A stretch of 64,000 nucleotides of DNA from Planctomycetota bacterium (GTDB lineage: Bacteria; Planctomycetota; UBA1135; UBA2386): positions 1 through 64,000 of the forward strand of contig JAEUHR010000003.1 of the NCBI GenBank assembly GCA_016794425.1. Direction: 5' to 3'. The notes under the pieces were generated by a model that was not told where the DNA came from, searched no databases, and worked only from the letters and a program-made list of their open reading frames with translations. A program made the position numbers and the translations under genes. Position 1 is the stretch's first letter, and each line of letters opens with the position of its first letter. This document shows, piece after piece, positions 7,977 through 17,600 of this stretch.

Positions 7977-9388
7977 GGTCGGCCCTCCACGACGACCGGC
8001 TGGCCGGCCAGCACGCGTGCCAGCAGCTGGCGCACCGCGGCGCCAGAGGCGCGCTCGGGCGGCCGCGTGCGCGGCAGGTGGTCGGGCCACAGTTGCATCG
8101 CCGTGGCCAGTTCGACCGCGAAGCGGCGCGGGTCGTTGCCGACCACGGTCGCTTCGCGCTGCAGCGCCGCGAGGGGCGCCTCGAGCGTCGCCGCTGCCGG
8201 TGCCGTCGCCGCCGCTTCGCGGGCGAGGCGCAGCACCAGGTCCGCGAGGCCCTGGACGCCGCTCGGGTCCTCGACCTCGAGCAACAGCAGGCTCGTGCCG
8301 CCGACCGTCGGCGGCCACGGCGCGCGGCACGACGTCACCGCCGCCGCGCGGCCGTGGCGCGGCAGTTCCTGCCCGAGCCGGCTGTCGGCGCCGCCGCCGA
8401 GCCAGGCCGCGGCCAGCGCGACGACGGTCGGATCGGCGTCGGGCGGCAGCACGAACGCGAGCGCGACGACCGGGCTCGGCAGCCCGGGCACCATCGAGCG
8501 CCGCAGGCTCGCGATCGGCCGCGCGACCGCGCGCGGCGGCGGCGGGCTCGGCGGCAGCGACGTCGCCGCGAACATGCGTTCGAGCATCGCCTGCGTTGCC
8601 GCGGCGTCGAAGCCGCCGAGCAGCACGTGCACGGTGCGCTCGGGCCGCTGCGTCGCCTGCCAGGTGCGCAGCGCGTCGGCGCGCCGCGGCATCGCGACGC
8701 CGGGCTGCGCCAGTTCCTGCAGCAGCGGGTGGTCCGGCATCGCCAGCGCCAGCACCTCGGCGTGCAGCGCCGAGCGCGGGTCGCGGCCGTGGCGGCCGCC
8801 GCGTTCGATCGTGGTCTCGGTCCAGCGCGCCTGCAGTTCGCGCAGCGCGCTGTGTTCGCGGCGGTCGAGCACGCGCGCCGCGACGTCGGCCAGCGCGGCC
8901 GGAACCGTGGTCGTCACGTAGGCGACGACCGGCGAACGGTCCTGCACTTCGGGCCGATGCATCGGCACGGTCGCCAGCACGCGGTCGTGTGCGGCCGGAT
9001 CGGCGAGCCCGTTCGCGGCGGTCGCGGCCTCGGCCAGCGCCGCCATGTTCGCCTCGCTGCGGTCGCCGTACCAGGCCTGGAAGCACGTGTCGAGCCGGTC
9101 GAGTGCCGCCGGTTCGCGCTCCGGGTCGCGGCTGCCCGACCGCCACGTGCCGGCCAGCGCCGTGCGCGCCACCGCCAGCGACAGCCCCGCGAAGCCGGGC
9201 GGGTCCTGCGCCACCGTCGCGATCGCCCAGTGCACCAGCGGCATGCTGGCGTCGGCGAGCAGCAGGAAGCGCGAACCGTCGGGCGCCGTGAACGCGACCG
9301 GGCCGGTCGCGGCGGTCTGCGCCGGCAACACGGTCGCCAGCGCGAGCAGGAACACGGTGCGCAGCGCGGCGTCAGCCCGCGGCGCCAT
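7973..9388 (-). CDS. Second M16-peptidase-like secreted protein lacking the zinc-binding motif
   Basis: The 471-residue protein has a signal peptide (residues about 1-25, ending LPAQTAA) and an M16-like fold. The first strand pair is GPVAFTAPDGSRFLLL, and the second half carries the M16 C-lobe signatures (VHVLLGGFDA, then RSMVPGLPSPVVALAFVLP and the ADSRLGQELP turn). At the position of HxxEH it reads GFAGLSLAVARTAL, with no His or Glu pair. The ATG at 9388 lies inside the 3' end of lpxA (17-bp overlap), so the two are transcribed together. The stop overlaps the next M16-like gene by 4 bp. The pair probably form a heterodimer in the periplasm. Their substrate or scaffolding role is unknown. 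Confidence 0.65.
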   Translation of the reverse strand: MAPRADAALRTVFLLALATVLPAQTAATGPVAFTAPDGSRFLLLADASMPLVHWAIATVAQDPPGFAGLSLAVARTALAGTWRSGSRDPEREPAALDRLDTCFQAWYGDRSEANMAALAEAATAANGLADPAAHDRVLATVPMHRPEVQDRSPVVAYVTTTVPAALADVAARVLDRREHSALRELQARWTETTIERGGRHGRDPRSALHAEVLALAMPDHPLLQELAQPGVAMPRRADALRTWQATQRPERTVHVLLGGFDAAATQAMLERMFAATSLPPSPPPPRAVARPIASLRRSMVPGLPSPVVALAFVLPPDADPTVVALAAAWLGGGADSRLGQELPRHGRAAAVTSCRAPWPPTVGGTSLLLLEVEDPSGVQGLADLVLRLAREAAATAPAAATLEAPLAALQREATVVGNDPRRFAVELATAMQLWPDHLPRTRPPERASGAAVRQLLARVLAGQPVVVEGRP

Positions 9389-10247
9389 CGCCACCGGTTT
9401 CGCTGCTGCCAGGGTCCGCGCTGCCGGCGTCGAGTCCGCCGGCCAGGGCCTGTCGGCCGGACCGCGGGCTGCAGACGCCGCGCTTGCTGGCGGCGACGAA
9501 CGCGACGATCTCCTGGCAGATCGGGTCGCGGAACAAGGCGCTGCTGCGCACGAGTTCGAGGCGTTGGTGCAGGGTTCCGGCACGCCAGAAGAGTAGTCGG
9601 AACACGCGCTTCACGAGAGCCTTCTGCTCGGGCGTGTAGCCGTTGCGGTGCATGCCGACCAGATTGACCGCGACCAGCTTGGCGCGGTCGCCCTGCACCA
9701 TGCCGAACGGCGGCGCGTCGTGCGACACCATCGCGCCGGCGCCGATCATCGCCAGCTTGCCGACGCGCGCGAACTGATGGATGCCCACCATCGCGCCGAG
9801 GATCGCGCGATCGCCGATCTCGGTGTGACCGGCCGCCATCGCGCCGTTCGTGAACACGACGTGGCTGCCGACCATCGCGTCGTGGCCGATGTGGGCGCCG
9901 ACCAGCAGCATGTTGTGGTCGCCGATCCGCGTCAGGCCGCCGCCGAACGACGTGCCGCCGTGGATCGTAACGTGTTCGCGGATCCGGTTGTGGTTGCCGA
10001 TCACGAGCCGGCCGGCGGGGTCCTTGGCCTTCAGCTTCTTGTCCTGCGGATGGCAGCCGACGACGCAGAACGGGAACAGCTCGTTGTCCTCGCCGAGTTC
10101 GGTCTCGCCGTCGACGACGACGTGCCCGTGCAGCCGCGTGCGCGCACCGAGCCGGACGTTCGGCCCGACCGTGCAGAAGGGGCCGACTTCGACCCCGTCG
10201 CCGAGCACGGCGCCGGGTGCGACGATCGCGGTGGGATGGATGCCCAT
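9372..10247 (-). CDS. lpxA: UDP-N-acetylglucosamine O-acyltransferase
   Basis: The 291-residue enzyme performs the first step of lipid A synthesis, transferring a hydroxyacyl chain from ACP to UDP-GlcNAc. The left-handed beta-helix hexapeptide repeats begin at once (IHPTAIVAPGAVLGDGVEVG). The catalytic His is in the segment GAHIGHDAMVGSHVVF, and the family signature HRNGYTPEQKALVKR is present. Active LpxA proteins are about 255-265 residues. Here roughly 30 extra residues rich in Gly, Ser and Ala form a C-terminal tail, which is where the next gene overlaps. The ATG at 10247 is chosen because it starts the first repeat. No lpxB, lpxD or fabZ neighbours are present, so lpxA is detached from the usual cluster. 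Confidence 0.92.
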   Translation of the reverse strand: MGIHPTAIVAPGAVLGDGVEVGPFCTVGPNVRLGARTRLHGHVVVDGETELGEDNELFPFCVVGCHPQDKKLKAKDPAGRLVIGNHNRIREHVTIHGGTSFGGGLTRIGDHNMLLVGAHIGHDAMVGSHVVFTNGAMAAGHTEIGDRAILGAMVGIHQFARVGKLAMIGAGAMVSHDAPPFGMVQGDRAKLVAVNLVGMHRNGYTPEQKALVKRVFRLLFWRAGTLHQRLELVRSSALFRDPICQEIVAFVAASKRGVCSPRSGRQALAGGLDAGSADPGSSETGGDGAAG

Positions 10248-10465
10248 CGAGGGGAGGCTGGCGCGACGGCGCCGTCGGGCAATGTCTACCCGAGGGCAGG
10301 CAGGCGCGCTACCCTTCGCCGCGCCGGTTCGCGGCCGCAGCGGCGGGTCGGCGCAGTTGCCGTCGATGCGACCGGAGGTTCCGGTCGCTCGGCCCGCCGA
10401 GACCGACCGTGCATCCATCGAACGAACGCATCACACCCGTTCCGCTCCTGCTCCCCGTGGCCGGT

Positions 10466-10470
10466 GGAGG
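10466..10470 (+). promoter_or_regulatory. Shine-Dalgarno GGAGG fixing the GTG start at 10477
   Basis: A full GGAGG lies 6 nt before GTG 10477. It decides the start of the PtsI-like gene, whose reading frame is open for another 600 bp upstream. Canonical ribosome sites are uncommon in this window, so this one is informative. Confidence 0.75.
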
Positions 10471-10476
10471 TCGCTC

Positions 10477-12198
10477 GTGACGCGGTTGCGCGGGGAGTCG
10501 GTCGCGCCCGGCATGGCGGTCGGACAGGTCCGTCTGCGCGGCTTCGCCGCCGGCGAGACCGGTCGGCGCATCGCCGCCGACGAGGTCGAGACCGAGCTGA
10601 ACCGGCTGCGCGAGGCGCTGCAGAAGAGCCGCGCGCAGATCGAGGAGATCAAGCAGAAGCAGAGCGACAGCCTCGGCGAGCAGGAACTGCGCATCTTCGA
10701 CGCGCACCTCGCCTATCTCGGCGACGCGATGTTCACGACCGAGATCGAGTCGCAGGTGATGCAGGAGCGCCTGACCGTGCGCGAAGCGGTGCACGCGGTG
10801 TTCGAGAAGTACGACCGCATCTTCCAGCTGGTCGAGAGCGAGATGCTGCGCCGTCGCGCCAGCGACCTGCGCGATGTCGCGACGCGTCTGCTGCGCAACC
10901 TCGAAGTCGACGCGGCGCGCGGCGCCGTGATGCCGCCCGGCCCCTACATCCTCGCCGCCAGCAAGCTGACCACGGCCGACATGTTCAACCTCGACAACGA
11001 GAAGGTCGAGGGCATCGTCGCCGAAGAGGGCGGCATGAGTTCGCACGCGGCGATCCTCGCGCGCGGCATGGGCATCCCGACCGTGACCGGCATCCGCGAT
11101 CTGCCGCGGCACCTGCGCGACGGCGACCTGGTCGTGCTCGACGCATCGGCCGGCGAACTCGTGACCGCGCCCGACGACGCGACGCTGGCCGAGGCCACGG
11201 TCGGGGCGCAGCGCTGGAAGGCGACCAAGGCCGAGGCGCCGAAGCCCGCCGACCTCGCGCGCCACCAGACGCGCGACGGCACCGCGATCGAACTGCTCGG
11301 CTCCTGCGGCAGCGCCGGCGAGGCGGACCTCGTGCGCACGTTCGGCATGGAGGGCATCGGGGTCTACCGCACCGAACTGCAGTTCCTGGTCGACAAGGTG
11401 CGGCCGAGCGAGGAGACGCTGGTGTCCGGCTACCGGCAGGTGATCGACAGCCAGCAGGGGCGGCCGGTCGCGTTCCGGCTGCTCGACGTGATGGCGGCGA
11501 CGATCGACCCCGGCCAGCGCAGCCAGGAACGCAATCCGGCGCTCGGCATGCGCGGCGTGCGCGGGCTGCTCGCGAGCCTCGACCTGCTGCGCATGCAGCT
11601 GCGCGCGATCCTGCGCGCCGCTGCCGACCGCGAGGGCGTGGCCGTGCTGGTGCCGTTCGTGACCGGCACCGCCGACCTGCAGCGCGTCAAGGCGGCGTTG
11701 CTCGAAGAACGCGTGGCGCTGAAGAAGGCGAAGATCGCCTGCGCCGCCGACGTGCGGATCGCGCCGATCGTCGAGGTGCCGGCGGCGGCGATGTCGCTCG
11801 GCTCGCTGCTGAACGACGCCGACTTCGCGGTCGTGTCGATCGACGACCTGCAGGCCTACCTGCTGGCGGCCGACCGCGACAACTCGGCGGTGCGCGCCTA
11901 CCACGAGATGGTGCACCCGGCGGTGTTCGAGACCCTCGCCCGGATGGCCAAGGACGCCGACCGGCGCGACAAGCGGCTGGTCCTGTTCGGCGAGAGCGCC
12001 GCCGATCCGACGCGCGTGCCGTTCTACCTCGGCGTCGGCTACCGCAGCTTCTCGATCGCGCCGGTGCGGCTGCGTTCGGTGCTGAAGGTCATGGGGCGCT
12101 ACTCGATCGACGAGTGCCGCCGCATCGCGGCGCGCATCCTCGAGGCGCCGCGCACGCTGGACGTGCAGAAGGTGCTGGTCAATCTCGACGTGCAGTGA
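10477..12198 (+). CDS. PtsI-like phosphoenolpyruvate-protein phosphotransferase with altered catalytic residues
   Basis: The 573-residue protein matches enzyme I of the sugar phosphotransferase system along its whole length. It has the HPr-binding helical domain (about 20-140), the phosphohistidine domain with His190 in GGMSSHAAILARG, and the PEP-binding TIM barrel with GIGVYRTEL and ERNPALGMRGVR. Several barrel residues needed for chemistry are changed. The Cys of the MCGE motif is Phe504 (LFGESAAD). The GGDK loop after LDV is replaced by MAATID. FSIGTNDL is shortened to VVSIDDL. Enzyme I normally phosphorylates HPr from PEP, and no HPr or EII gene is near. The protein may have a regulatory role or a different donor. 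The neighbouring minus-strand lpxA is divergent. Confidence 0.85.
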   Translation: MTRLRGESVAPGMAVGQVRLRGFAAGETGRRIAADEVETELNRLREALQKSRAQIEEIKQKQSDSLGEQELRIFDAHLAYLGDAMFTTEIESQVMQERLTVREAVHAVFEKYDRIFQLVESEMLRRRASDLRDVATRLLRNLEVDAARGAVMPPGPYILAASKLTTADMFNLDNEKVEGIVAEEGGMSSHAAILARGMGIPTVTGIRDLPRHLRDGDLVVLDASAGELVTAPDDATLAEATVGAQRWKATKAEAPKPADLARHQTRDGTAIELLGSCGSAGEADLVRTFGMEGIGVYRTELQFLVDKVRPSEETLVSGYRQVIDSQQGRPVAFRLLDVMAATIDPGQRSQERNPALGMRGVRGLLASLDLLRMQLRAILRAAADREGVAVLVPFVTGTADLQRVKAALLEERVALKKAKIACAADVRIAPIVEVPAAAMSLGSLLNDADFAVVSIDDLQAYLLAADRDNSAVRAYHEMVHPAVFETLARMAKDADRRDKRLVLFGESAADPTRVPFYLGVGYRSFSIAPVRLRSVLKVMGRYSIDECRRIAARILEAPRTLDVQKVLVNLDVQ

Positions 12199-12205
12199 CG
12201 CCGCC

Positions 12206-13318
12206 GTGGCCGATGCCTCCGCTGAGCCCGGCCGCATCGCCTGCCTCGACGGGATCCGCGGTCTGGCGCTGATCGTGATCCTGCCGTGCCACTGCGCGCT
12301 GCCGGCGCTGGCGGTCGCGCCGCCGACGTGGCTCGACGCGCTCTACCTGCGCTTCGTCACGCTCGGCTTCGTCGGCCTCGACATCTTCTTCGTACTCAGC
12401 GGCTTCCTGATCACCGGCATCCTGGTGCGCACGAAGGGGCGCCCAGGCTACTTCCGCAACTTCTACATGCGGCGGTCGCTGCGCGTGTTCCCGCTGTACT
12501 ACCTGGTGGTCGGTCTCCTGCTGTTCGTGCTGCCGCGGCCCGAACGCGAACCCGGCATGGCGGCGGCACACCTGCTCTACTACCAGAACGTCTGGTACGC
12601 GCTGTCGCCGATGCACGTGCGCGACGCCGCGCTCGAGGTCACCTGGTCGATGGCGATCGAGGAGCAGTTCTACCTCGTCTGGCCGGCGCTGATCTGGCTG
12701 CTGCCGGACCGCCACCACGCGAAGTTGTGTCTCGCGGCGATCCTCGGCGGCATGGCGCTGCGCTACGGCCTCGCGTTCGGCGACTTCGAGCGTGCCTGGC
12801 TGCTGACGCCGTGCCGCGCCGACGCGATCGGACTCGGCGCGCTGCTGGCGGTGACGTCGGGCGGACCGGTGTGGTTCTGGCGGCTGGCGCTGTTCGGCTC
12901 GATCGCCGGCCTGCTGGCGATCATGCAGCTGTGCGGGCCGCAGCTGGAGGGCAAGGTGATGCTGACCGTCGGGCTGTCGTGCGCCGGGCTGTTCGCCGCG
13001 AGCCTGATCATGGTGTCGCGCCACGGTGGCTGGCTCGGGCGCGTGTTCAGCACGCGCTTCATGGGGCGGCTCGGGCTCTACAGCTACGCGGTCTACCTGA
13101 CCCACGTGCTGCTGATCGAGTACCTGGCGCAGTGGACGCTCGCCGACGACGCGATCGTGCCGCTGCGGTCGTGGTACATGGCGATCGGCAGCAATCTGTT
13201 CGCCGCGGTGTCGTTCTACCTGCTGGCGATGGCGGTCGGCTGCGGCGTCGGCTGGCTGTCGTGGCACCTGATCGAGAAGCGGTTCCTGGCGCTGAAACGC
13301 CACTTCCCGTCGGCGTGA
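12206..13318 (+). CDS. Acyltransferase family 3 (OafA/YrhL-like) membrane protein
   Basis: The 370-residue polytopic membrane protein has about ten hydrophobic helices. Motifs of the acyltransferase-3 family are clear: CLDGIRGLALIVIL at the start, with the catalytic His region CHC just after, FVGLDIFFVLSGFLITG, the arginine-rich loop RRSLRVFPLYY and WSMAIEEQFYLVWP. Such enzymes O-acylate sugars of lipopolysaccharide, exopolysaccharide or other cell-surface molecules, using cytoplasmic acyl donors. The start is GTG 12206, 7 bp after the PtsI-like gene. The stop TGA overlaps the start of the next membrane protein gene (TGATG). No C-terminal SGNH domain is present. Confidence 0.88.
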   Translation: MADASAEPGRIACLDGIRGLALIVILPCHCALPALAVAPPTWLDALYLRFVTLGFVGLDIFFVLSGFLITGILVRTKGRPGYFRNFYMRRSLRVFPLYYLVVGLLLFVLPRPEREPGMAAAHLLYYQNVWYALSPMHVRDAALEVTWSMAIEEQFYLVWPALIWLLPDRHHAKLCLAAILGGMALRYGLAFGDFERAWLLTPCRADAIGLGALLAVTSGGPVWFWRLALFGSIAGLLAIMQLCGPQLEGKVMLTVGLSCAGLFAASLIMVSRHGGWLGRVFSTRFMGRLGLYSYAVYLTHVLLIEYLAQWTLADDAIVPLRSWYMAIGSNLFAAVSFYLLAMAVGCGVGWLSWHLIEKRFLALKRHFPSA

Positions 13319-14532
13319 TGGCCGCGCCCGGCGAACTCGGTCCCGCGGTCGCGCCGGTCCGGCGCGGCGCCGCGATCGCGCTGCTGGTCGCCGTCGCCGC
13401 GGTGTCGCTGTGCCGCACCGTGCGTGCGCCCAACGACTGGGCCGAAGCGCACTGGCTGCTCGACTACCGGTTCGGCTTCGTCAAACGCGGTCTGCCGGGC
13501 CAGCTGTTGACCTGGGTCGGCCAGCTGGTCGGCGCACCGGTGACGGCTGCCGGCATCGCCGCCATCGCCTGGGTGCTGCTGGCCGCGGCTGCGGGCGTCG
13601 TGCTCGCGCTGGCGCTGCGCACCGCCGCGCGCGACGCCTGGCGGCCGGCCACGGTCGCGGTCGCGGCGGCGCTGCTGAGCTCGACGTTCGCGGTGCAGTT
13701 CGGCCACCTGAGCGGCTACTACGACCATCTGTTCCTGCCGCTCGGCGTCGCGTCGTGCTGGCTCGCGCAGCGCGGTCGCATCTGGCCCGCGGCGCTGCTG
13801 CAGGTGGTGGCGCTGCTGGTGCACGAGAGCTGCGCGCTGCTCACCGTGCCGTCGTTCTGGCTCGCCTGGTGGCTGCGGCCGCGCGCGCAGGCCGGCGCCG
13901 AACGCGCCGCGCTGCATCCGGCGCTGCTGGTGCCGGTCGCGATGGCGGCCGTGATGGCGGTCGTGCTGTCGTCGCCGCCGGCAGGCTTCGAGGCCGCCTT
14001 CACCGCGCACCTGCGCGCCGCCGGCTTCGTGCAGGGCGGCATGGACGAGAACGTGCCGAAGATGCTCGGCTTCTCGCTGCCGACGATGTGGACGCTGGTG
14101 ACGTCGTTCGGCGAACCGCGGCGCTACCTGTTCGCCGCGCTGCTGGTCGCGCCGACGCTGCTGGTGCTGCTGCCCGCACTGGCCGCGCGGGCACCGGACC
14201 GGCCGCGGCGGCTCGAACGGCTGGTCTGCTACGGCAGCGTGTTCGCACCGCTGCCGATGCTGGCGGTCGCCTGGGACGTCGAGCGCATCAGCGCCTACAC
14301 GCTGTGGCTCGCGCTGGTCGCGCTGTGGCTGCGGGCCGAAGCGCGCACGGCGCCGATCGTGCAGCCGCGCTGGCTCCTGCCCGGGGCGGTCGCGGCGCTG
14401 GTCGCCAACCTGCTGCTCGCGACGCCGCTGCTCGACGGCGAGCACGACCGGCTGTCGTTCGGTGTGCGGATCGTGCTGGCGGTGGTGTTCGCGGCCGGGT
14501 TGGGCGCGCGCGCACTGCGAGCGCACGCCTGA
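13318..14532 (+). CDS. Multi-pass membrane protein of unknown function
   Basis: The 404-residue protein contains roughly ten hydrophobic segments. After the first helix it has a conserved-looking extracytoplasmic motif (NDWAEAHWLLDYRFGFVKRG). Further in it has FGHLSGYYDHLFLPL and a VHESCALL segment, which recall uncharacterised membrane proteins and glycosyltransferase-C-like folds found near surface-polysaccharide genes. No family was recognised with certainty. ATG 13318 overlaps the acyltransferase stop (TGATG), so the two proteins are probably made together and may modify the same surface molecule. The downstream 144-bp gap before the RHS gene carries no clear terminator. Confidence 0.6.
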   Translation: MAAPGELGPAVAPVRRGAAIALLVAVAAVSLCRTVRAPNDWAEAHWLLDYRFGFVKRGLPGQLLTWVGQLVGAPVTAAGIAAIAWVLLAAAAGVVLALALRTAARDAWRPATVAVAAALLSSTFAVQFGHLSGYYDHLFLPLGVASCWLAQRGRIWPAALLQVVALLVHESCALLTVPSFWLAWWLRPRAQAGAERAALHPALLVPVAMAAVMAVVLSSPPAGFEAAFTAHLRAAGFVQGGMDENVPKMLGFSLPTMWTLVTSFGEPRRYLFAALLVAPTLLVLLPALAARAPDRPRRLERLVCYGSVFAPLPMLAVAWDVERISAYTLWLALVALWLRAEARTAPIVQPRWLLPGAVAALVANLLLATPLLDGEHDRLSFGVRIVLAVVFAAGLGARALRAHA

Positions 14533-14664
14533 GCCTGAGCTCGGGCAGTCGCCGCCGCACCGGATCAGCGCGTGATTTTTCGGCTGCTCGGACGACGCCT
14601 TCCGTCCTTCGCATTCGCCGGCACGTTTTCGGCCGGCAGTTCCGTGCCCATCCACGTTCCCCAT

Positions 14665-14669
14665 AGGAG
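14665..14669 (+). promoter_or_regulatory. Shine-Dalgarno AGGAG fixing the GTG start of the RHS gene
   Basis: AGGAG at 14665-14669 lies 7 nt before GTG 14677. This start gives a clean signal peptide. The earlier GTG at 14572 in the same frame would add 35 residues that look non-coding. The surrounding leader is noticeably poorer in GC than the flanking genes. Confidence 0.7.
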
Positions 14670-14676
14670 ACAAACC

Positions 14677-17600
14677 GTGTCGAGCGTCCTGCCCAGGAAA
14701 GTCCTGTGCGCACTGATCACTCTGACCGCCGCGCTGCGCGCGCAGGGTGGAGAACAGATGCCGAACGAGCAGTGTCCGGCACCCGGCGTCGACATGAGCG
14801 TCATGTGCGTCGACGTCGGCCAGGACACCCTCTACCAGCAGTTCGTCGTCGACGAGCCATCGATCCTGGACAGCGTACCGATGGCGTCCGTGCTGTTGGA
14901 CGACATGGTGCAGCGACTGCCGGAGAACACGGTCTACCAGGGGGATCGCAACGCCGTGCTGCTGGATCCTGGCCGCGGTGTCACGGTGGTCTCGACCTAC
15001 GGCAGTGTCGAGTACCGGATCACGATGCCGGTGCTCGAGACGGGATTGCGCGGCCTGGCCGACTTCTACGACAACGTGATCGTCGTCGACGTCAGTGAGC
15101 CGGCTTGGAATGGCGGGGGCGTCGACCTGAAGCTCGGCGAGGCGGATCCGCTCCCGCTGCCGAACCTGCAGAACCTCGTCGGCGAGGAGCTGGGGCTGCA
15201 GCCGCGGCCCGGCAACCTGCCTGGCCAGTACATCTTCGAACACGGCGGTGTCTTCTATCAGTACGGCGGTCCGCTGCAGACCGGGGCGAACCCGCAGACG
15301 ACGGCGGTCTACGACCCTTCTGGTTCGTCCGTACCGTCCGTGGTTCCGCAGACGGCACTGGTGACGCCCAATCCGATCGGGATCGGCAACCAGTTGTCTG
15401 GCGCGCAACTCTGGAACTTCTCGACCGCGGCGGTGCCCTTCCTGGAAGTGCGACATGTCGACGGCAGCGTTGCTCGCTTCGAGACCTTCTCGCTCTACGT
15501 CAGCGTCGGTGGGACGCCGTGGGTGCCGCCGGGGCCGCCGCAGCGTCTGTGGCGCCTGGTCAGCGTGCGCGACCCGTACGACAACGAAGCGGTCTACAGC
15601 TACAACGCGTGGAACCAGCTGACGAGCATCCAGTACCCCAACGGTCTGCGGCAGCACTTCGATTGGCACAGTGCCAGCGGTTCTGGCAGCTCGTCGTGGC
15701 CGAACTGGGCCGGTCAGGGCATGGACCTCCTGCAGGTGCGCTACACGAAGCACGGCGTCGCTTCGCCGGAACTGCTCGGCAGCTCCTGGGGCATGGTGTT
15801 CGGCCCCGCAGTCGGGGCCGGCGGCCGCTTCTTCGACTTGCCGGTGTACCGGGCCTACAGCCCGCGGCGGCCGGTTCTGGTCGATCGCAGCGGCCCGGGA
15901 CCCTACGTGATCGGTGCCGACTCGGAGGTGGATGCGCAGATCGTCTCCGAGTTCTCGTATCAGGCGGGCGGCGCACCGGCCTTCCGTGAAACCCAGCGTG
16001 TGCACGACGGCGCGTCGTTCGACCGCGTACTGTCCACGCCGTCCGATCTGCCCGATCAGCTGATCCTCGAGACGACCTATGATCCGGTGTCGCGGCGCGT
16101 GGCGACCCAGTCGCGCGTGATGCTCGGCGAGACCCAGGTGTTCTCGTATCCGTTCGTACCGCAGGTGCCGGGCCGACAGATGGCCGGCATCGAGGTCGCG
16201 GTGCTCAACGGTGCCGCACCGCAGACGCGACGGCGGTACGAGTTCGACCGCCTGACCGGGCGCCTCTACCGGGTCACGACGACGGCGACCAACGACTTCC
16301 GCGGCAGGCCGCGTGCCGTCCACGCGACGGGCGAGAACAGCACGATCGGGGGTGTCGCGGCGACCGACGTCGAGCCCGAGCAGATGATCGTCGAACACGA
16401 CTACGACGGGACCTGTGTCTGCAACAAACCGACGGAGCGCCGCGAGATCTCTGTCCGCGGCGGCCAGACCTTCGTGCGCACGTGGAACTTCGAGTACCAC
16501 CCGATCCACAAGATGGTCACGAAGCGCAGCGTGCCCAATCCGGAGGCTGGCACCGGCCCCTTCCTGCCTCAGGTCGACTGGAGCTACTCCTACACGCAGC
16601 TGGCAGGTGCTTCGGGTTGGGGCGCCTGGGTGCTCGATCGCGAGGTGACACCGGACGGCACGTTCGTCTACGCGCACACGGATCGCATCGATCGCCTGGA
16701 CCTCGGCCACGGACAGATGGCGCGCACGACCACGCGCAGCATCGCCGGCATCAGGATCCAGGACACGTTGACCGGGCCCGAGACGACCGCGTCGGCGCCG
16801 GTCACGACCACCGTCTGGCGCAACCTGCCGAACCTGCCACCGGCCCTGCCGCAGTCAGGTGTCGTGCGTGGCCAGCCGCGCCGGGTCGTCGACGGCGATG
16901 GTGTCGCGACGGTGTTCGAGTACTCGATCGATGGTCACCTGAAGGCCAAGACCGTGCTCGGTGACGGCGCCACGGGCGACCTGCGCACGGAGTACGTGCC
17001 CGACACGGCCGGCTTCACGACGTCCGTGACGTTGCATGCGCTGTCGCCGCTGGCTGCGACGACCACGTTCGTGCGCACCAACGCGACCGGCGTGCCATAC
17101 CTGCTGACCAGCACGAGTGCCGGGTTGCGCGAGGCGCGCGGCTACTACGACCGTTGGGGTCACCTCGCGGTCGTCCGGCAGAACAACCTCGGTTCGACCG
17201 GGCAGAAGCCCAGCCGGCACGGCGCGGTGAGCCAGGCCCGCGACTGGGTCGAGGAGCAGGTGCACTACCACTATTCACGCGTCGTCACGACCTTCGTCGA
17301 TCGGAAGCCGACCGACGAGAGCGCCGGCAGCGACCAGTTCGGCGTCACGCAGTACCAGTACGCGGCCGATGGCCGGCTGGTATCGGTCGTCAACCCCAAC
17401 GGGAGCGTGACGACGTTCGACTTCGACGGCTACGGGACGGTGTATCGCACGTCGACGACCGACCCCAGCGGCACCGAGGTCGTCCGTGCGCCCAAGTCGT
17501 TCGTCAGCCCGTTCCTCGAGTTGACCGGATCGTACGAGTTCACCGGCAGTGACCACCTCTGGACACTGGTGGGTCGCAACGACGCCGGTGCGATCACGTC

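Noticed and set aside
7977..9146. 390-residue N-terminal extension of the second M16-like gene
   Set aside because: The extension overlaps the first M16-like gene completely and is low-complexity. The GTG at 7976 gives a clean lipobox and a 4-bp overlap.
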